The translations under genes and the position numbers were made by a program. The notes under the pieces were generated by a model. That model made no database searches. It saw nothing but the letters and a program-made list of their open reading frames with translations, and was not told where the DNA came from. Positions 16,529 to 25,192 of a stretch of 64,000 nt of DNA are shown one piece after another (position 1 is the first letter of the stretch; each line of letters opens with the position of its first letter). The stretch is from Caldifarciminota bacterium. Lineage in GTDB: Bacteria > Hydrothermota > UBA3072. Location: positions 1 through 64,000 of the forward strand of contig JAFGHJ010000018.1 in the NCBI GenBank assembly GCA_016930175.1, given 5' to 3'.

Positions 16529-17866
16529 TTACGTTAAAATCATCTTTGTAAGAGCCAGCAGTGCGAAAAAGCCGAAAACGTCGGTTATAGTTGTAAGAAA
16601 AAGGCTGGATGTAAGAGCCGGATCTATATCCATTTTATCCATAATAACCGGCAGCAGAACGCCGAAAAGTGCCGCTGCCAGATGGTTTAATATCAAAGCT
16701 AGACCGACTACCAGCCCAAACATAGGATTTCCCTTCCAGATTAAAGCAATAAGTGAGGTACCCAAACCAATAGCAAGACCTGTGTAAAAACCTACTATAA
16801 TTTCTTTCCACAGGATTCCCTTTACATCCTGATACCTTACTTCTCCGAGCGCTATCGCTCTTACTATTATCGACAAAGTCTGAGTTCCGGCACTACCTCC
16901 CATAGCTGCGACTACGGGCATAAATATAGCTGCTCCGATAAAGGCTTGAATAACATCTTCAAAGTATCCTACGACAAGAGCTGCAAGAAGCGCAGAGAGC
17001 AATTTTATATAAAGCCAGGGAATTCTTGAAGCAAAAGAGCGTCTAGGCGGGAAAAAAGCCGATTCGATATTCCGAAGACCTCCCATATATTGAATATCTT
17101 CGGTAGCCTCTTCTTCCATAACATCGAGCACATCGTCGACCGTAATAACTCCGATTAGTTTACCAAATTCGTCGACCACGGGAACCTGCAGAAGGTCATA
17201 GTCCGTAACTATGGGAATAACTTCTTCCTGATCGAGATCTGCCGGTACTGAATATATAGGTTTTGACAGATCTCTTAATATTTTTTCGGAATTAGAAGTT
17301 AATATCGCCCACGGAGTCACGTAGCCTGAAAGCTTCCCGTAATCATCAATGATATAAATATATTTGAACTCCTCTTGTTCCCGAATCTTCCTGAGTTTTT
17401 CTTGAGCTGTTTTTACAGTATCTTCTCCGTTTAAAGAAAGAAAATCGAGAGTCATAATACCTGCGGCTGTATCCGGACCAAAACGCAGCAGGGCTCTAAT
17501 ATGTTCGGCTCTTTTAGCTTTGTTCAATACTGTATCTCTTCTGTGTTCCCTTACCTCTCCGATGAGGTCAACAGCCTCGTCTATTTCAAGGGAATCAGCA
17601 ATTTTGGAAAGAGTATCTGCGTCAAGAGATCTAATTATGACTTCCATAGAGTACTCGTCCACTTCCGGAATAAGTTCGGCTTTTTCATCTATAGTCAAAA
17701 GCGAGAAAATTCGAATTTTTTTCTCCTTGGGGAGATGATCTATTAAATATATTTGGTCAGATAATTTCAAAGAACAAAAATAATCCTTAATAGCCTTTTC
17801 TTTATCTTCTTCCAAGAGTAAATTTAATTCCTCGGCGATATCTGTAATCTTTTTCTCTTCAATCAT
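16529..17866 (-). CDS. mgtE: Magnesium transporter MgtE
   Basis: About 445 residues. An N-terminal MgtE superhelical domain (1-130) is followed by two CBS domains (about 135-255, with VVDEFGKLIGVITVDDVLDVM) and five membrane helices containing GGSAGTQTLS and DPALTSSLFLTTITDVFGF. The CBS region senses cytosolic Mg2+ and gates the pore in known members. It overlaps the stop of the second CorC-like gene. The ATG at 17866 is taken; a GTG three codons upstream (17875) is also possible. Last gene of the phoH operon. Confidence 0.93.
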   Translation of the reverse strand: MIEEKKITDIAEELNLLLEEDKEKAIKDYFCSLKLSDQIYLIDHLPKEKKIRIFSLLTIDEKAELIPEVDEYSMEVIIRSLDADTLSKIADSLEIDEAVDLIGEVREHRRDTVLNKAKRAEHIRALLRFGPDTAAGIMTLDFLSLNGEDTVKTAQEKLRKIREQEEFKYIYIIDDYGKLSGYVTPWAILTSNSEKILRDLSKPIYSVPADLDQEEVIPIVTDYDLLQVPVVDEFGKLIGVITVDDVLDVMEEEATEDIQYMGGLRNIESAFFPPRRSFASRIPWLYIKLLSALLAALVVGYFEDVIQAFIGAAIFMPVVAAMGGSAGTQTLSIIVRAIALGEVRYQDVKGILWKEIIVGFYTGLAIGLGTSLIALIWKGNPMFGLVVGLALILNHLAAALFGVLLPVIMDKMDIDPALTSSLFLTTITDVFGFFALLALTKMILT

Positions 17867-19019
17867 TTTTCTCACGCTTTATTAATACTTTTTTGACTCT
17901 TCTCTCATCTGCATCTAAAACTGTTATTTCCATACCCTCTGTTTTGATTTTCTGCCCTTCTTTTGGAATTTCCTCTAATTCTCTAACAATAAATCCGGCA
18001 AGAGTATCTTCTTCGGTTTCGATGCCAATTCTCTCGGGTCTTAAGTTTCCGTTTACAATAAATGCGCCTTCTTCCCCCTCTCCGGCACCGATTTGACTTT
18101 CGAAAATACTGAAGAGGACGTCATCCGTAGAGACAAAACCCTCGGTTCCTCCATATTCGTCAATAATTATTGCACAACCAATTCTATCCCGAAGGAGCTC
18201 CGGAAGAACTGCATCTAAGCTTCTGTCTCCGGATAAAAACTTTATAGGTCTTAATTTATCCTCAATCTTCCATTTTTCAACCCTTCCGATTACATCCTCC
18301 ACGAATAAAACCCCTATTATATTATCAATACTTTCCCTATATACCGGAAATCTTGACACCTCGGAATCTTTAAGAATATTATATAATTCTTTTTTACTGC
18401 TACCCGCTTCAACAGCCTTAATATCTACTCGTGGAATCATTATATCACGAACATCCGTTTGAGAAAGCTTTGAAATTGCATCCATTGCGGTATATTGTTC
18501 CGGTTCGATTCCTCCCGATACTTTTGACTCCCTTACCGCAATGACCATTTCGTGTTTTGTTGTTTTCTCCATTTCTCCGGCTTTAAATCCAAAAATCCTG
18601 AGAAATCCATCACCCAATAATTTTATCATTAATATAATAGGATAAAGTAACCAGTGAAAAAAAATAAGGGGAGGAGCGACAACTTTCGCAATCGCTTCGG
18701 GATTATTTACCCCGAGTGATTTTACCGCAATTTCTCCGACAACGGAAATAAACAAAGTAGATAATATTATTCCCATCATAAAACCTACTTCTCTTTTAAG
18801 CAAAATCGTAAAGAGTACCGTTGTAAGATTTATGCCTGCAAGAACAGTGGAAAAGAGAATATCCGGTCTCCTCCGCACGTTTCTTACGATTCTGTACCCG
18901 CCTCCCTTCGAATAAGCAAGACGCTCTATCCTTGCTTCATCAGAAGCCACAATAGAAATCTCGGCCAATACAAAATATATCAAAAATAAGAAAATTACAC
19001 TTAATGTTATCAAAGTCAT
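17859..19019 (-). CDS. CNNM/CorC-like transporter with DUF21, CBS pair and CorC domain (copy 2)
   Basis: A 386-residue membrane protein. A DUF21/CNNM membrane domain (about 1-135) is followed by two CBS domains (about 190-310, including VRDIMIPRVDIKAVE and IIIDEYGGTEGFVSTDDV) and a C-terminal CorC/HlyC domain (FIVRELEEIPKEGQKI). The family is linked to Mg2+/Co2+ efflux; older 'hemolysin C' names are unproven. It overlaps the paralogous gene before it by 4 nt (ATGA), so the two are made together and may pair. Confidence 0.9.
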   Translation of the reverse strand: MTLITLSVIFLFLIYFVLAEISIVASDEARIERLAYSKGGGYRIVRNVRRRPDILFSTVLAGINLTTVLFTILLKREVGFMMGIILSTLFISVVGEIAVKSLGVNNPEAIAKVVAPPLIFFHWLLYPIILMIKLLGDGFLRIFGFKAGEMEKTTKHEMVIAVRESKVSGGIEPEQYTAMDAISKLSQTDVRDIMIPRVDIKAVEAGSSKKELYNILKDSEVSRFPVYRESIDNIIGVLFVEDVIGRVEKWKIEDKLRPIKFLSGDRSLDAVLPELLRDRIGCAIIIDEYGGTEGFVSTDDVLFSIFESQIGAGEGEEGAFIVNGNLRPERIGIETEEDTLAGFIVRELEEIPKEGQKIKTEGMEITVLDADERRVKKVLIKREKND

Positions 19020-20149
19020 TTCTTTTTCTTTATTTTCACCTCTCTGATATGATTATCTTTTACATCCAATATAACCAACTCATAATCTCGGTAGGAAAAA
19101 ACCTCTCCTTCTTTAGGTATTCTTTCTAAAATCGTATAAATGAAACCAGAGATGGTTCTGTAATCGTTTGAAAGAGGTATAGGTATAAGATGCTGAATTT
19201 CTTCTATTTCTGCAGAACCAGGTAAATCCCATTCATTATCGCCTTTTTTGTGTACTGAAATATCCCTGTCTTCCCATATAAGTTCTTTCTCGATATCTTC
19301 AATATCTATAACTCCGGAAGTACCACCGTATTCGTCAATTACCACGACCAATTTGTGCTTTGAATTCCTAAATATTTTCATAAGTTGAACAAGAGAAATA
19401 TTTTCGGACACAAATACGGGAAGTGACATAAAGTTTTTTACTTTCCCTTTTTTGCCGTAAAGTTTTTTAAGTTCAAGTATTCCAATAATTTTATCTCTGG
19501 TCCCGGAAAATACCGGTATTCTTTTTCTCCTCTTTCCAACTTTTTTTAAAGCGTCGTTCATTGATTCCTCTTTTTCTACAAAAGGAGTTTCAATCCTGGG
19601 AATCATAATTTCTCTAACTTTAATTTCATGAAGTCTGGATAATTTGGTCATTATATTGAATTCCCTATCGGTAAGCACACCTTCTTTTCTCCCTTTTATT
19701 AAAACTTGTCTCAAATCACCAGCAGTAAATTTTCTCCTTCGTATAGCCGTCCTTGTGAGAGGTCTGAATAATAACAGAACCGGATATAGAATGTATTCGG
19801 TTGCAATGACTATGGGAGCAAAAGAAGTTGCTATCTTCTTACTTTTAGCTATAGCAACCCTTTTGGGTATATATTCTCCGAAAACCACAATAAGAATTGT
19901 CAAGATGAGTGCAGAAAAAAACAAATCGACCCAAACTTTGAGAATATCTTCTCCGATCGACGAAATTGCAACATTAACTCCTATATTACCTATTATCACA
20001 CTCACAAGAACAAGTTTTGGATTACTCATGAGCCTGTAAATCAAAGGGCTGTCTTTTCTTCTATACTCGGGTAACGCGAAAAGAGCTGTCTCCGTTGCCG
20101 AATAAATAAAGGAACATAGTAATAAAAGCAAAAATATCAGATAATACAT
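19016..20149 (-). CDS. CNNM/CorC-like transporter with DUF21, CBS pair and CorC domain (copy 1)
   Basis: A 377-residue paralogue of the next gene with the same order: DUF21 membrane domain (about 1-140), CBS pair (about 180-300, with VREIMIPRIETPFVEKEE and VVIDEYGGTSGVIDIEDI) and a CorC domain (YRTISGFIYTILERIPKEGE). It overlaps ybeY by 1 nt. The EYGGTSG motif is conserved in both copies. Adjacent CorC-type genes after ybeY are a recurrent bacterial arrangement. Confidence 0.9.
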   Translation of the reverse strand: MYYLIFLLLLLCSFIYSATETALFALPEYRRKDSPLIYRLMSNPKLVLVSVIIGNIGVNVAISSIGEDILKVWVDLFFSALILTILIVVFGEYIPKRVAIAKSKKIATSFAPIVIATEYILYPVLLLFRPLTRTAIRRRKFTAGDLRQVLIKGRKEGVLTDREFNIMTKLSRLHEIKVREIMIPRIETPFVEKEESMNDALKKVGKRRKRIPVFSGTRDKIIGILELKKLYGKKGKVKNFMSLPVFVSENISLVQLMKIFRNSKHKLVVVIDEYGGTSGVIDIEDIEKELIWEDRDISVHKKGDNEWDLPGSAEIEEIQHLIPIPLSNDYRTISGFIYTILERIPKEGEVFSYRDYELVILDVKDNHIREVKIKKKK

Positions 20150-20532
20150 TATTGTTCTAGGTAGTATCTTTCCTTTTCTCTCATTATTCTTCTCTCTCTG
20201 TCGGTTCTATCGTCATATCCCGCAAGATGTAATATACCATGAACGGTGAGAAGTTTTAATTCCGAAAGGAGATCCCCCTCTTTTTGTCTTTCAGCTTGTG
20301 ATATAGAAATATAGATATCACCCATAAGTTCAGGCATATCATCAAAACCGAAAGACAAAACATCAGTTACGCCATCTCTTTTTGTGTACTGTTTATTCAT
20401 TTCTTTCATCTTTTTATCGTTGACAAAAGTTATCGAAAGCTCTCCTTTCAGTTTTTCTCCTTTAACTACCTCTCGGGCTAACTTTCTAATATCCTCTTCG
20501 AATTCGCTAAGATTATTTACGAAAATTTTCAT
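20149..20532 (-). CDS. ybeY: rRNA maturation endoribonuclease YbeY
   Basis: A 127-residue UPF0054 metal-dependent RNase needed for 16S rRNA 3'-end maturation and ribosome quality control. The site reads VHGILHLAGYDDRTD: the first two histidines of the H-x3-H-x5-H motif are present, but the third position is Asp. Asp can bind zinc, so activity is plausible. TDVLSFGF is the other family motif. ATGA overlap with pgpH upstream and TAATG overlap with corC downstream place it inside the phoH operon, its usual setting. Confidence 0.92.
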   Translation of the reverse strand: MKIFVNNLSEFEEDIRKLAREVVKGEKLKGELSITFVNDKKMKEMNKQYTKRDGVTDVLSFGFDDMPELMGDIYISISQAERQKEGDLLSELKLLTVHGILHLAGYDDRTDRERRIMREKERYYLEQ

Positions 20533-22544
20533 TCAGATTGAGTGGGATATTTGGGACGATGATGATGCAGTCCCTCCAGACTTTGCGCAAAATCCTGCGC
20601 TACAATTTCAAGATCCTGTAATGAAAGCATTGATTTGCTCAACTGTCCGTTACTGTAAGCCGTACGAATCCTATCGTCTATCGTCTTTCTAACTTCGTCA
20701 GGCGTCGGATTATCCAGCGAACGAACGGTAGCCTCAACCATGTCTGCCAGCATAAGAATACTAGCTTCCTTACTTACAGGGACCTCGGCATCATATTTAA
20801 AATAATCTTCATCGACTTCATCCAACATCTTCCTGGCTTTTTCATAGAAAGGTCTGATTAGAGAGGTACCCTGGTGTTGTTTTATAATATCAATGATCTC
20901 TTCAGGCAATTGGTACTGTCTGGCCATCTTTAAAGCATCCTGAATGTGAGATTTTATAATAATCGCTGAAAGCTTAGGAGGTAATTCATCATGTGGATTA
21001 TTATCGTCCTTGAAATTCTCTGCAAAGAACCTTGGTCTCCTTAATTTTCCTATATCGTGAAACAAACCTCCGACTTTTGCAAGAAGAGAGTTTGCGCCTA
21101 TTGCCTCTCCGGCGTTCTCCGCAAGGGTACTTACCATCAAAGCATGCTGATAACTACCCGGAGCTTCTTTCGAAAGCCTTTTTATTAAAGGATTATTTAA
21201 ATCGGAATACTCCATCCATGTGAAGTTTGTAGTTATATGAAAGATACGTTCAAAAATATACAGAAGCCCAAAAAGAATCAGGATCGACAGGACTCCGTTG
21301 ACAATACCGTAGCTAAATCCAATTGAGATATCCCTCAAATTTGATCTTTTATATAATTCAACAGCAAAAATCAAAAATGACGTTATTGCTGCGACAAACA
21401 TTCCTGTACGGTAAAGTTCCTCTCTGTTTTTGAAATTTCCGCTGAGGATTCCTCCCGCAAGACTTCCCGTAAATACCGGTATCAGATGTATAAGATTGAA
21501 GTTTTCGTAAAGTGAGATTACCAGAATACTTGTCACAGCTATCAGAACTCCAAAATCAAGATTTACAGCAAGAGTAAAAAACATGACAAAACTCGCCAGA
21601 GGTATAAGATAGTTAGGCAAAATTTTATATAGAACAAAAATAATAGCTATATTCATCAAAAAGAGATAAAGAAATTTACTGTTCTCATAAGCCCTTTTGA
21701 CACGGAATCTTATAAAAGCCAGGGCAAAAAGGCAAACTAACAGGAAATATAATTGATTCCTGGAAATATTATTAAGCAAAGAATATGAATATCTCCTATC
21801 CTGATGGCTCCTAAGAGAATATAATTTCCTGAATTCTCTCTCAGTAACAATTTCATTAGCTCCTACTATTTTTACCCCTTTTCTTACTACGCCGAGAGAA
21901 TCCGGAATTGCATCCCTTGCTTCCGCCCTCATTTTATCCGTACCCGCAAAATCAATAACTAAATTTGGAGCAATCAGTTTATTGAGGTCTTCCATAAAAG
22001 GTTCCTCAATAGAAAAATAAGGGAATAGTTCGTCGACTCTCTTAGCAAAAGATTCTCTCGCCTGTTTTTGACCAAGTATAGAGGAACGCTCAACGAGAAA
22101 GGTTGAATCAATCCCTTCGATAAGTAATCGATCACTTTTACTCTCAGGTAAATTTTCTATGGTAAGAACAATTCCTTTATCGTAAACATCGAGAAACAAA
22201 TTTTTTATATCCTGTTTTTTTCTCAATATCTGCCACTTATACGGAGAAATATCAGCATAAAAGGTAATTATTGAATCCAATTTTGGTAACATGCTTTCTG
22301 TTTCTCTTTCTTTTATTACCCGAAGCACCGGAGGTACTTGCCGTGCGGCTTTTTCTCTCTCCTGGTTTAATTCATCTTTGTATTTCAATATTTTAAAAGT
22401 GTATGGCGCTATTATATCCTTCAAGGAAAGATCCCCTTCTTTCAGTATAGGTGTTTTGCCTTTGTAGGGGTGGAAAAGGTTAAATATAAGAAGAAGTAAA
22501 AATAAAAATATAAGGTGTTCTTTATTTACTTTTATTCTCTTCAT
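20529..22544 (-). CDS. 7TM-7TMR-HD phosphodiesterase (PgpH-like)
   Basis: A 671-residue protein. After an N-terminal anchor comes an extracytoplasmic 7TMR-HD sensor domain (about 40-265), then seven membrane helices (about 270-460) and a cytoplasmic HD domain with HALMVSTLAENAGEAIGAN, GGLFHDIGKLRRPRFF and ADMVEA. PgpH homologues hydrolyse cyclic di-AMP. Located between phoH and ybeY with overlaps on both sides, the arrangement known in many bacteria. Confidence 0.9.
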   Translation of the reverse strand: MKRIKVNKEHLIFLFLLLLIFNLFHPYKGKTPILKEGDLSLKDIIAPYTFKILKYKDELNQEREKAARQVPPVLRVIKERETESMLPKLDSIITFYADISPYKWQILRKKQDIKNLFLDVYDKGIVLTIENLPESKSDRLLIEGIDSTFLVERSSILGQKQARESFAKRVDELFPYFSIEEPFMEDLNKLIAPNLVIDFAGTDKMRAEARDAIPDSLGVVRKGVKIVGANEIVTEREFRKLYSLRSHQDRRYSYSLLNNISRNQLYFLLVCLFALAFIRFRVKRAYENSKFLYLFLMNIAIIFVLYKILPNYLIPLASFVMFFTLAVNLDFGVLIAVTSILVISLYENFNLIHLIPVFTGSLAGGILSGNFKNREELYRTGMFVAAITSFLIFAVELYKRSNLRDISIGFSYGIVNGVLSILILFGLLYIFERIFHITTNFTWMEYSDLNNPLIKRLSKEAPGSYQHALMVSTLAENAGEAIGANSLLAKVGGLFHDIGKLRRPRFFAENFKDDNNPHDELPPKLSAIIIKSHIQDALKMARQYQLPEEIIDIIKQHQGTSLIRPFYEKARKMLDEVDEDYFKYDAEVPVSKEASILMLADMVEATVRSLDNPTPDEVRKTIDDRIRTAYSNGQLSKSMLSLQDLEIVAQDFAQSLEGLHHHRPKYPTQSE

Positions 22545-23448
22545 ATTTTTTATAAGCTCGTACTATTTTTTCAACTACAGGATTCCTCACCACGTCGCTT
22601 TCATTTAGATAAACGAAGGAAATATCGGCAAGATCTGTTAAAATATCCTGAAGCTCTATAAGACCTGAGATTCTTTTATCCGGAAGATCAATCTGAGTTA
22701 TATCTCCTGTTACAACGGCTTTTGAACCTTCTCCGATTCTCGTCAGAAACATCTTCATCTGTGTATGGGTGGTATTCTGTGCTTCGTCAAGAATAACAAA
22801 AGAATCTTTCAGGTTTCTTCCCCTCATAAAAGCAAGTGGAGCTATTTCAATAATACCGTTATCCATATATGCTTGCATTTTTCTCTGAGGCATCATTTCG
22901 TAAATTGCATCATATAGCGGTATAAGATATGGTTTTACTTTCTCTTCGTAATCTCCCGGAAGAAATCCGAGGCTTTCCCCGGCTTCTACGGCGGGCCGGG
23001 CAAGTATTATTCTCGACACCTTTTTCGATAAAAGCGCAGAAATAGCTGAAGCTACCGCAAGATAGGTCTTGCCTGTTCCTGCCGGTCCTATAGCGATTGT
23101 TATAGCCCTCTCTTCTATCTCTTCAAGATATTTAGATTGATTAGCTGTTCTGGGTTTTATGACATAATCCGGCAATAAAATAATATTATTTTTATTTTCC
23201 TTTGCATGCAAAAAATATTTTATATCACTTGTCGTAAGCATCCCTCCTTTTTCCAAAGACTTTGTTAATTTATCTATTAGCTCTAATGATTTGTTTACTC
23301 TGTTTTTTTCGCCTGCTATTGTCAATTGTGAACCTCTAACAATGATTTTTACTCCGAGGTGTTCCTCGAGAAAGTTTAGATTTTCGTCCTTTACACCTAA
23401 AAGGGCAACGCTGGATATTTTTTCTAAATTTAAAGATTGTCTAAACAT
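22522..23448 (-). CDS. phoH: PhoH family ATPase
   Basis: A 308-residue PhoH-like protein. An N-terminal KH-like segment is followed by the ATPase: Walker A AIGPAGTGKTYLAVASA (about residue 137) and Walker B DSFVILDEAQNTT (about 220), then TGDITQIDLP. Thought to act with YbeY in RNA metabolism. It overlaps pgpH by 23 nt and is first in the operon. A terminator of the upstream LysM gene sits directly before it, so it needs its own promoter; I see no strong one. Confidence 0.92.
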   Translation of the reverse strand: MFRQSLNLEKISSVALLGVKDENLNFLEEHLGVKIIVRGSQLTIAGEKNRVNKSLELIDKLTKSLEKGGMLTTSDIKYFLHAKENKNNIILLPDYVIKPRTANQSKYLEEIEERAITIAIGPAGTGKTYLAVASAISALLSKKVSRIILARPAVEAGESLGFLPGDYEEKVKPYLIPLYDAIYEMMPQRKMQAYMDNGIIEIAPLAFMRGRNLKDSFVILDEAQNTTHTQMKMFLTRIGEGSKAVVTGDITQIDLPDKRISGLIELQDILTDLADISFVYLNESDVVRNPVVEKIVRAYKKYEENKSK

Positions 23449-23454
23449 ATCTTA

Positions 23455-23492
23455 TGAAAAACAACCCTCCCACTAAAGATTTAATGAGAGGG
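23455..23492 (-). terminator. Rho-independent terminator after the LysM gene
   Basis: On the minus strand the arms CCCTC and GAGGG enclose a partly paired ATTAA/TTAGT segment, followed by TTGTTTTT. It separates the LysM gene from phoH. Confidence 0.6.
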
Positions 23493-23522
23493 CTACTTTT
23501 TTTAAATTATTGTTAAAACAAA

Positions 23523-24059
23523 TTAAGGTCTTGGTATGAAAAGGTTCCACCCGGCTCGTATTAAATTAGGGTCGCTAATTTTATCTTTATTTGCATTATA
23601 AATCGCTTTCCATCTTGCATATTTACCGTAACCATAAACCTCGGAACGTTCTGCTATTTTGCAGAGATAATCTCCCTCTTTCACCTTATACCAAGAAATC
23701 TGCTCAAGTTTCTCTTCAAGTTCTGCTTTCTCCGATTCGAATTCCGCTATTTTAGTATCCATATCAGAAACTTCCATCTGAAGAGCATCAATCTGTTCCT
23801 GCAAATCTGCAAGCCGAACTTTTAAATCTTCTTCCTCAGCCTTTAATGCGTTTATAAGAGAATCAGCCTCTGCCGGTGTCCATCTTTGATCCGCCAGCAA
23901 CGCTTCCCCTGCAACAGATTCTTCTTCCATAACAGGCTCTTCGGCTTCCTCCTCCATTACCTCCTCTTCCATAGCCTCTTCTTCCATCGCTTTTTCCTGA
24001 GCTAATAAACCAAAAGAAAAACAACATAGAATTAGAAACGCAATTAGAAAATATCTCAT
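23523..24059 (-). CDS. LysM-domain coiled-coil exported protein
   Basis: 178 residues: a signal peptide (to about residue 20, GLLAQEK), a strongly acidic Glu/Met-rich repeat segment (EEAMEEEVMEEEAEE-like, about 24-50), a coiled coil (about 60-120), then a C-terminal LysM-like domain (WYKVKEGDYLCKIAERSEVY ending NPNLIRAGWNLFIPRP-like). It probably binds peptidoglycan in the periplasm. It lies 22 nt after a paralogue with the same C-terminal domain. Confidence 0.8.
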   Translation of the reverse strand: MRYFLIAFLILCCFSFGLLAQEKAMEEEAMEEEVMEEEAEEPVMEEESVAGEALLADQRWTPAEADSLINALKAEEEDLKVRLADLQEQIDALQMEVSDMDTKIAEFESEKAELEEKLEQISWYKVKEGDYLCKIAERSEVYGYGKYARWKAIYNANKDKISDPNLIRAGWNLFIPRP

Positions 24060-24081
24060 ATTTAACCTCCTCTATCCCCGA

Positions 24082-24492
24082 TTACTTTGGTAGGTTAAGA
24101 TCCCAACCAGGAAGTATTATATTAGGATCTTTAATTTTATCCCTGTTTAAGTCATAAATGCTTTTCCAACTCGAGATACCCTCTTTTGCGGCGATCTTTG
24201 CCAGGTAATCACCCGGTTCGACTCTATACAAATCATCCACAACTGCCGGACAGGATCTTACCTTCTCTCTCAGTTCAACAACTTCCGTTTCCAATTCGTT
24301 GAGTTTAGCTTCATTGTCGGATTTATCCATTTCTAGATCAGAAAGAGTACCCTCGGCATCTGCCACTTCAGCTCTAATCCCAATAACGGCTTGTTCTCTT
24401 GCCGTCAACTCATCCATTTGTTCCCTGGAGGCATACTGAGTACATCCGACCATTAGGAAAATAGACAACACTCCCACTAAAAGCTTCTTCAT
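24082..24492 (-). CDS. LysM-domain lipoprotein
   Basis: 136 residues. The signal peptide ends in lipobox FLMVGC, a coiled coil spans about residues 25-85, and a LysM-like domain follows (YRVEPGDYLAKIAAKEGISS, ending in PNIILPGWDLNLP). A shorter paralogue of the following gene; both probably tether to the outer membrane or wall. GGAGGT lies 6 nt before the ATG and a consensus promoter is found upstream. Confidence 0.82.
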   Translation of the reverse strand: MKKLLVGVLSIFLMVGCTQYASREQMDELTAREQAVIGIRAEVADAEGTLSDLEMDKSDNEAKLNELETEVVELREKVRSCPAVVDDLYRVEPGDYLAKIAAKEGISSWKSIYDLNRDKIKDPNIILPGWDLNLPK

Positions 24493-24534
24493 CTATACCT
24501 CCTTTTTATCGTTAATTCCAATGGTATACATAAT

Positions 24535-24563
24535 ACTATAAACAATTTCAAGTACTTTGTCAA
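24535..24563 (-). promoter_or_regulatory. Promoter of the LysM gene pair
   Basis: CCTTGACA (-35 hexamer 24558-24563), 17-bp spacer, TATAGT (24535-24540) on the minus strand, 43 nt before the ATG at 24492. Confidence 0.7.
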
Positions 24564-24593
24564 GGATAAAATTTTTCGTGTGTTTGGGGAAAA

Positions 24594-24666
24594 TAGCTCC
24601 GAGGGGAATCGAACCCCCATCTTCACCTTGAAAGAGTGATGTCCTGAGCCATTAGACGACGGAGCC
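24594..24666 (-). tRNA. tRNA-Glu (TTC)
   Basis: Cloverleaf of 73 nt with anticodon loop CTTTCAA, anticodon TTC. The acceptor is GGCTCCG/CGGAGCT with a terminal G-T pair. Its own promoter is upstream. Confidence 0.93.
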
Positions 24667-24678
24667 GAATTGCAATGT

Positions 24679-24706
24679 AAAATAAGCAGAAGGCTCTTTT
24701 TGTCAA
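24679..24706 (-). promoter_or_regulatory. Promoter of tRNA-Glu
   Basis: CCTTGACA (-35 hexamer 24701-24706), 16-bp spacer, TATTTT (24679-24684) on the minus strand. Confidence 0.6.
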
Positions 24707-25062
24707 GGGGTTCTAAACTCCCATCACCTCTAATGTTTTTACCACAGAGGACACAGAGAAAAAACAAAACACAGAGACCACAGAGAAAACAACAAATTAT
24801 ATTCATTTTTATTTAAACCCAACACACCACCAAATCCAAGAGGAACAACGAATTATACAAATAGCACGAATATATTTTTTGTCTTTCCTCACTCGACCAC
24901 TCAATTATTTAACGTCTAAACTTAGATTGAAAAATCTACGGTAACAACCACAGAGCACACAGATAAAAACAGCCCAAGCGCAATCCTTTAATTGTAAGTA
25001 TGCGAAAGAACATAGAAAAAATAGAATTTCCCCTGACCCACAGACAAACAATATTAGTCATG
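24707..25062. repeat. Intergenic word-like repeats (CACAGAG family)
   Basis: No gene. At 24743-24790 the text is built of CACAGAGGACACAGAG-like units followed by A-runs, with another unit near 24950-24965. The same words recur at 41390, 47765, 52213, 53250 and 63790. At 24890-24915 there is a CACTCAATTATTTAAC-like word. Confidence 0.55.
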
Positions 25063-25091
25063 TTGACAAAGATTAGGGTATGTTTTATAAT
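25063..25091 (+). promoter_or_regulatory. Promoter of the GH44-like gene
   Basis: TTGACA (25063-25068), 17-bp spacer, TATAAT (25086-25091). Both hexamers are consensus, about 100 nt before the ATG. Confidence 0.75.
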
Positions 25092-25192
25092 TAGATTAGC
25101 TATTAGCAAAAAACGCCTTGAAATGATTTGTTGAGCTATATTTGTTTACTTCTTTGAGTTAAGAATTACATTTAACCCGGGAGGAAAAGTAA

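Noticed and set aside
24740..24800. CRISPR-like array
   Set aside because: The CACAGAG words are directly adjacent and imperfect with no spacers; no cas genes are in the window.
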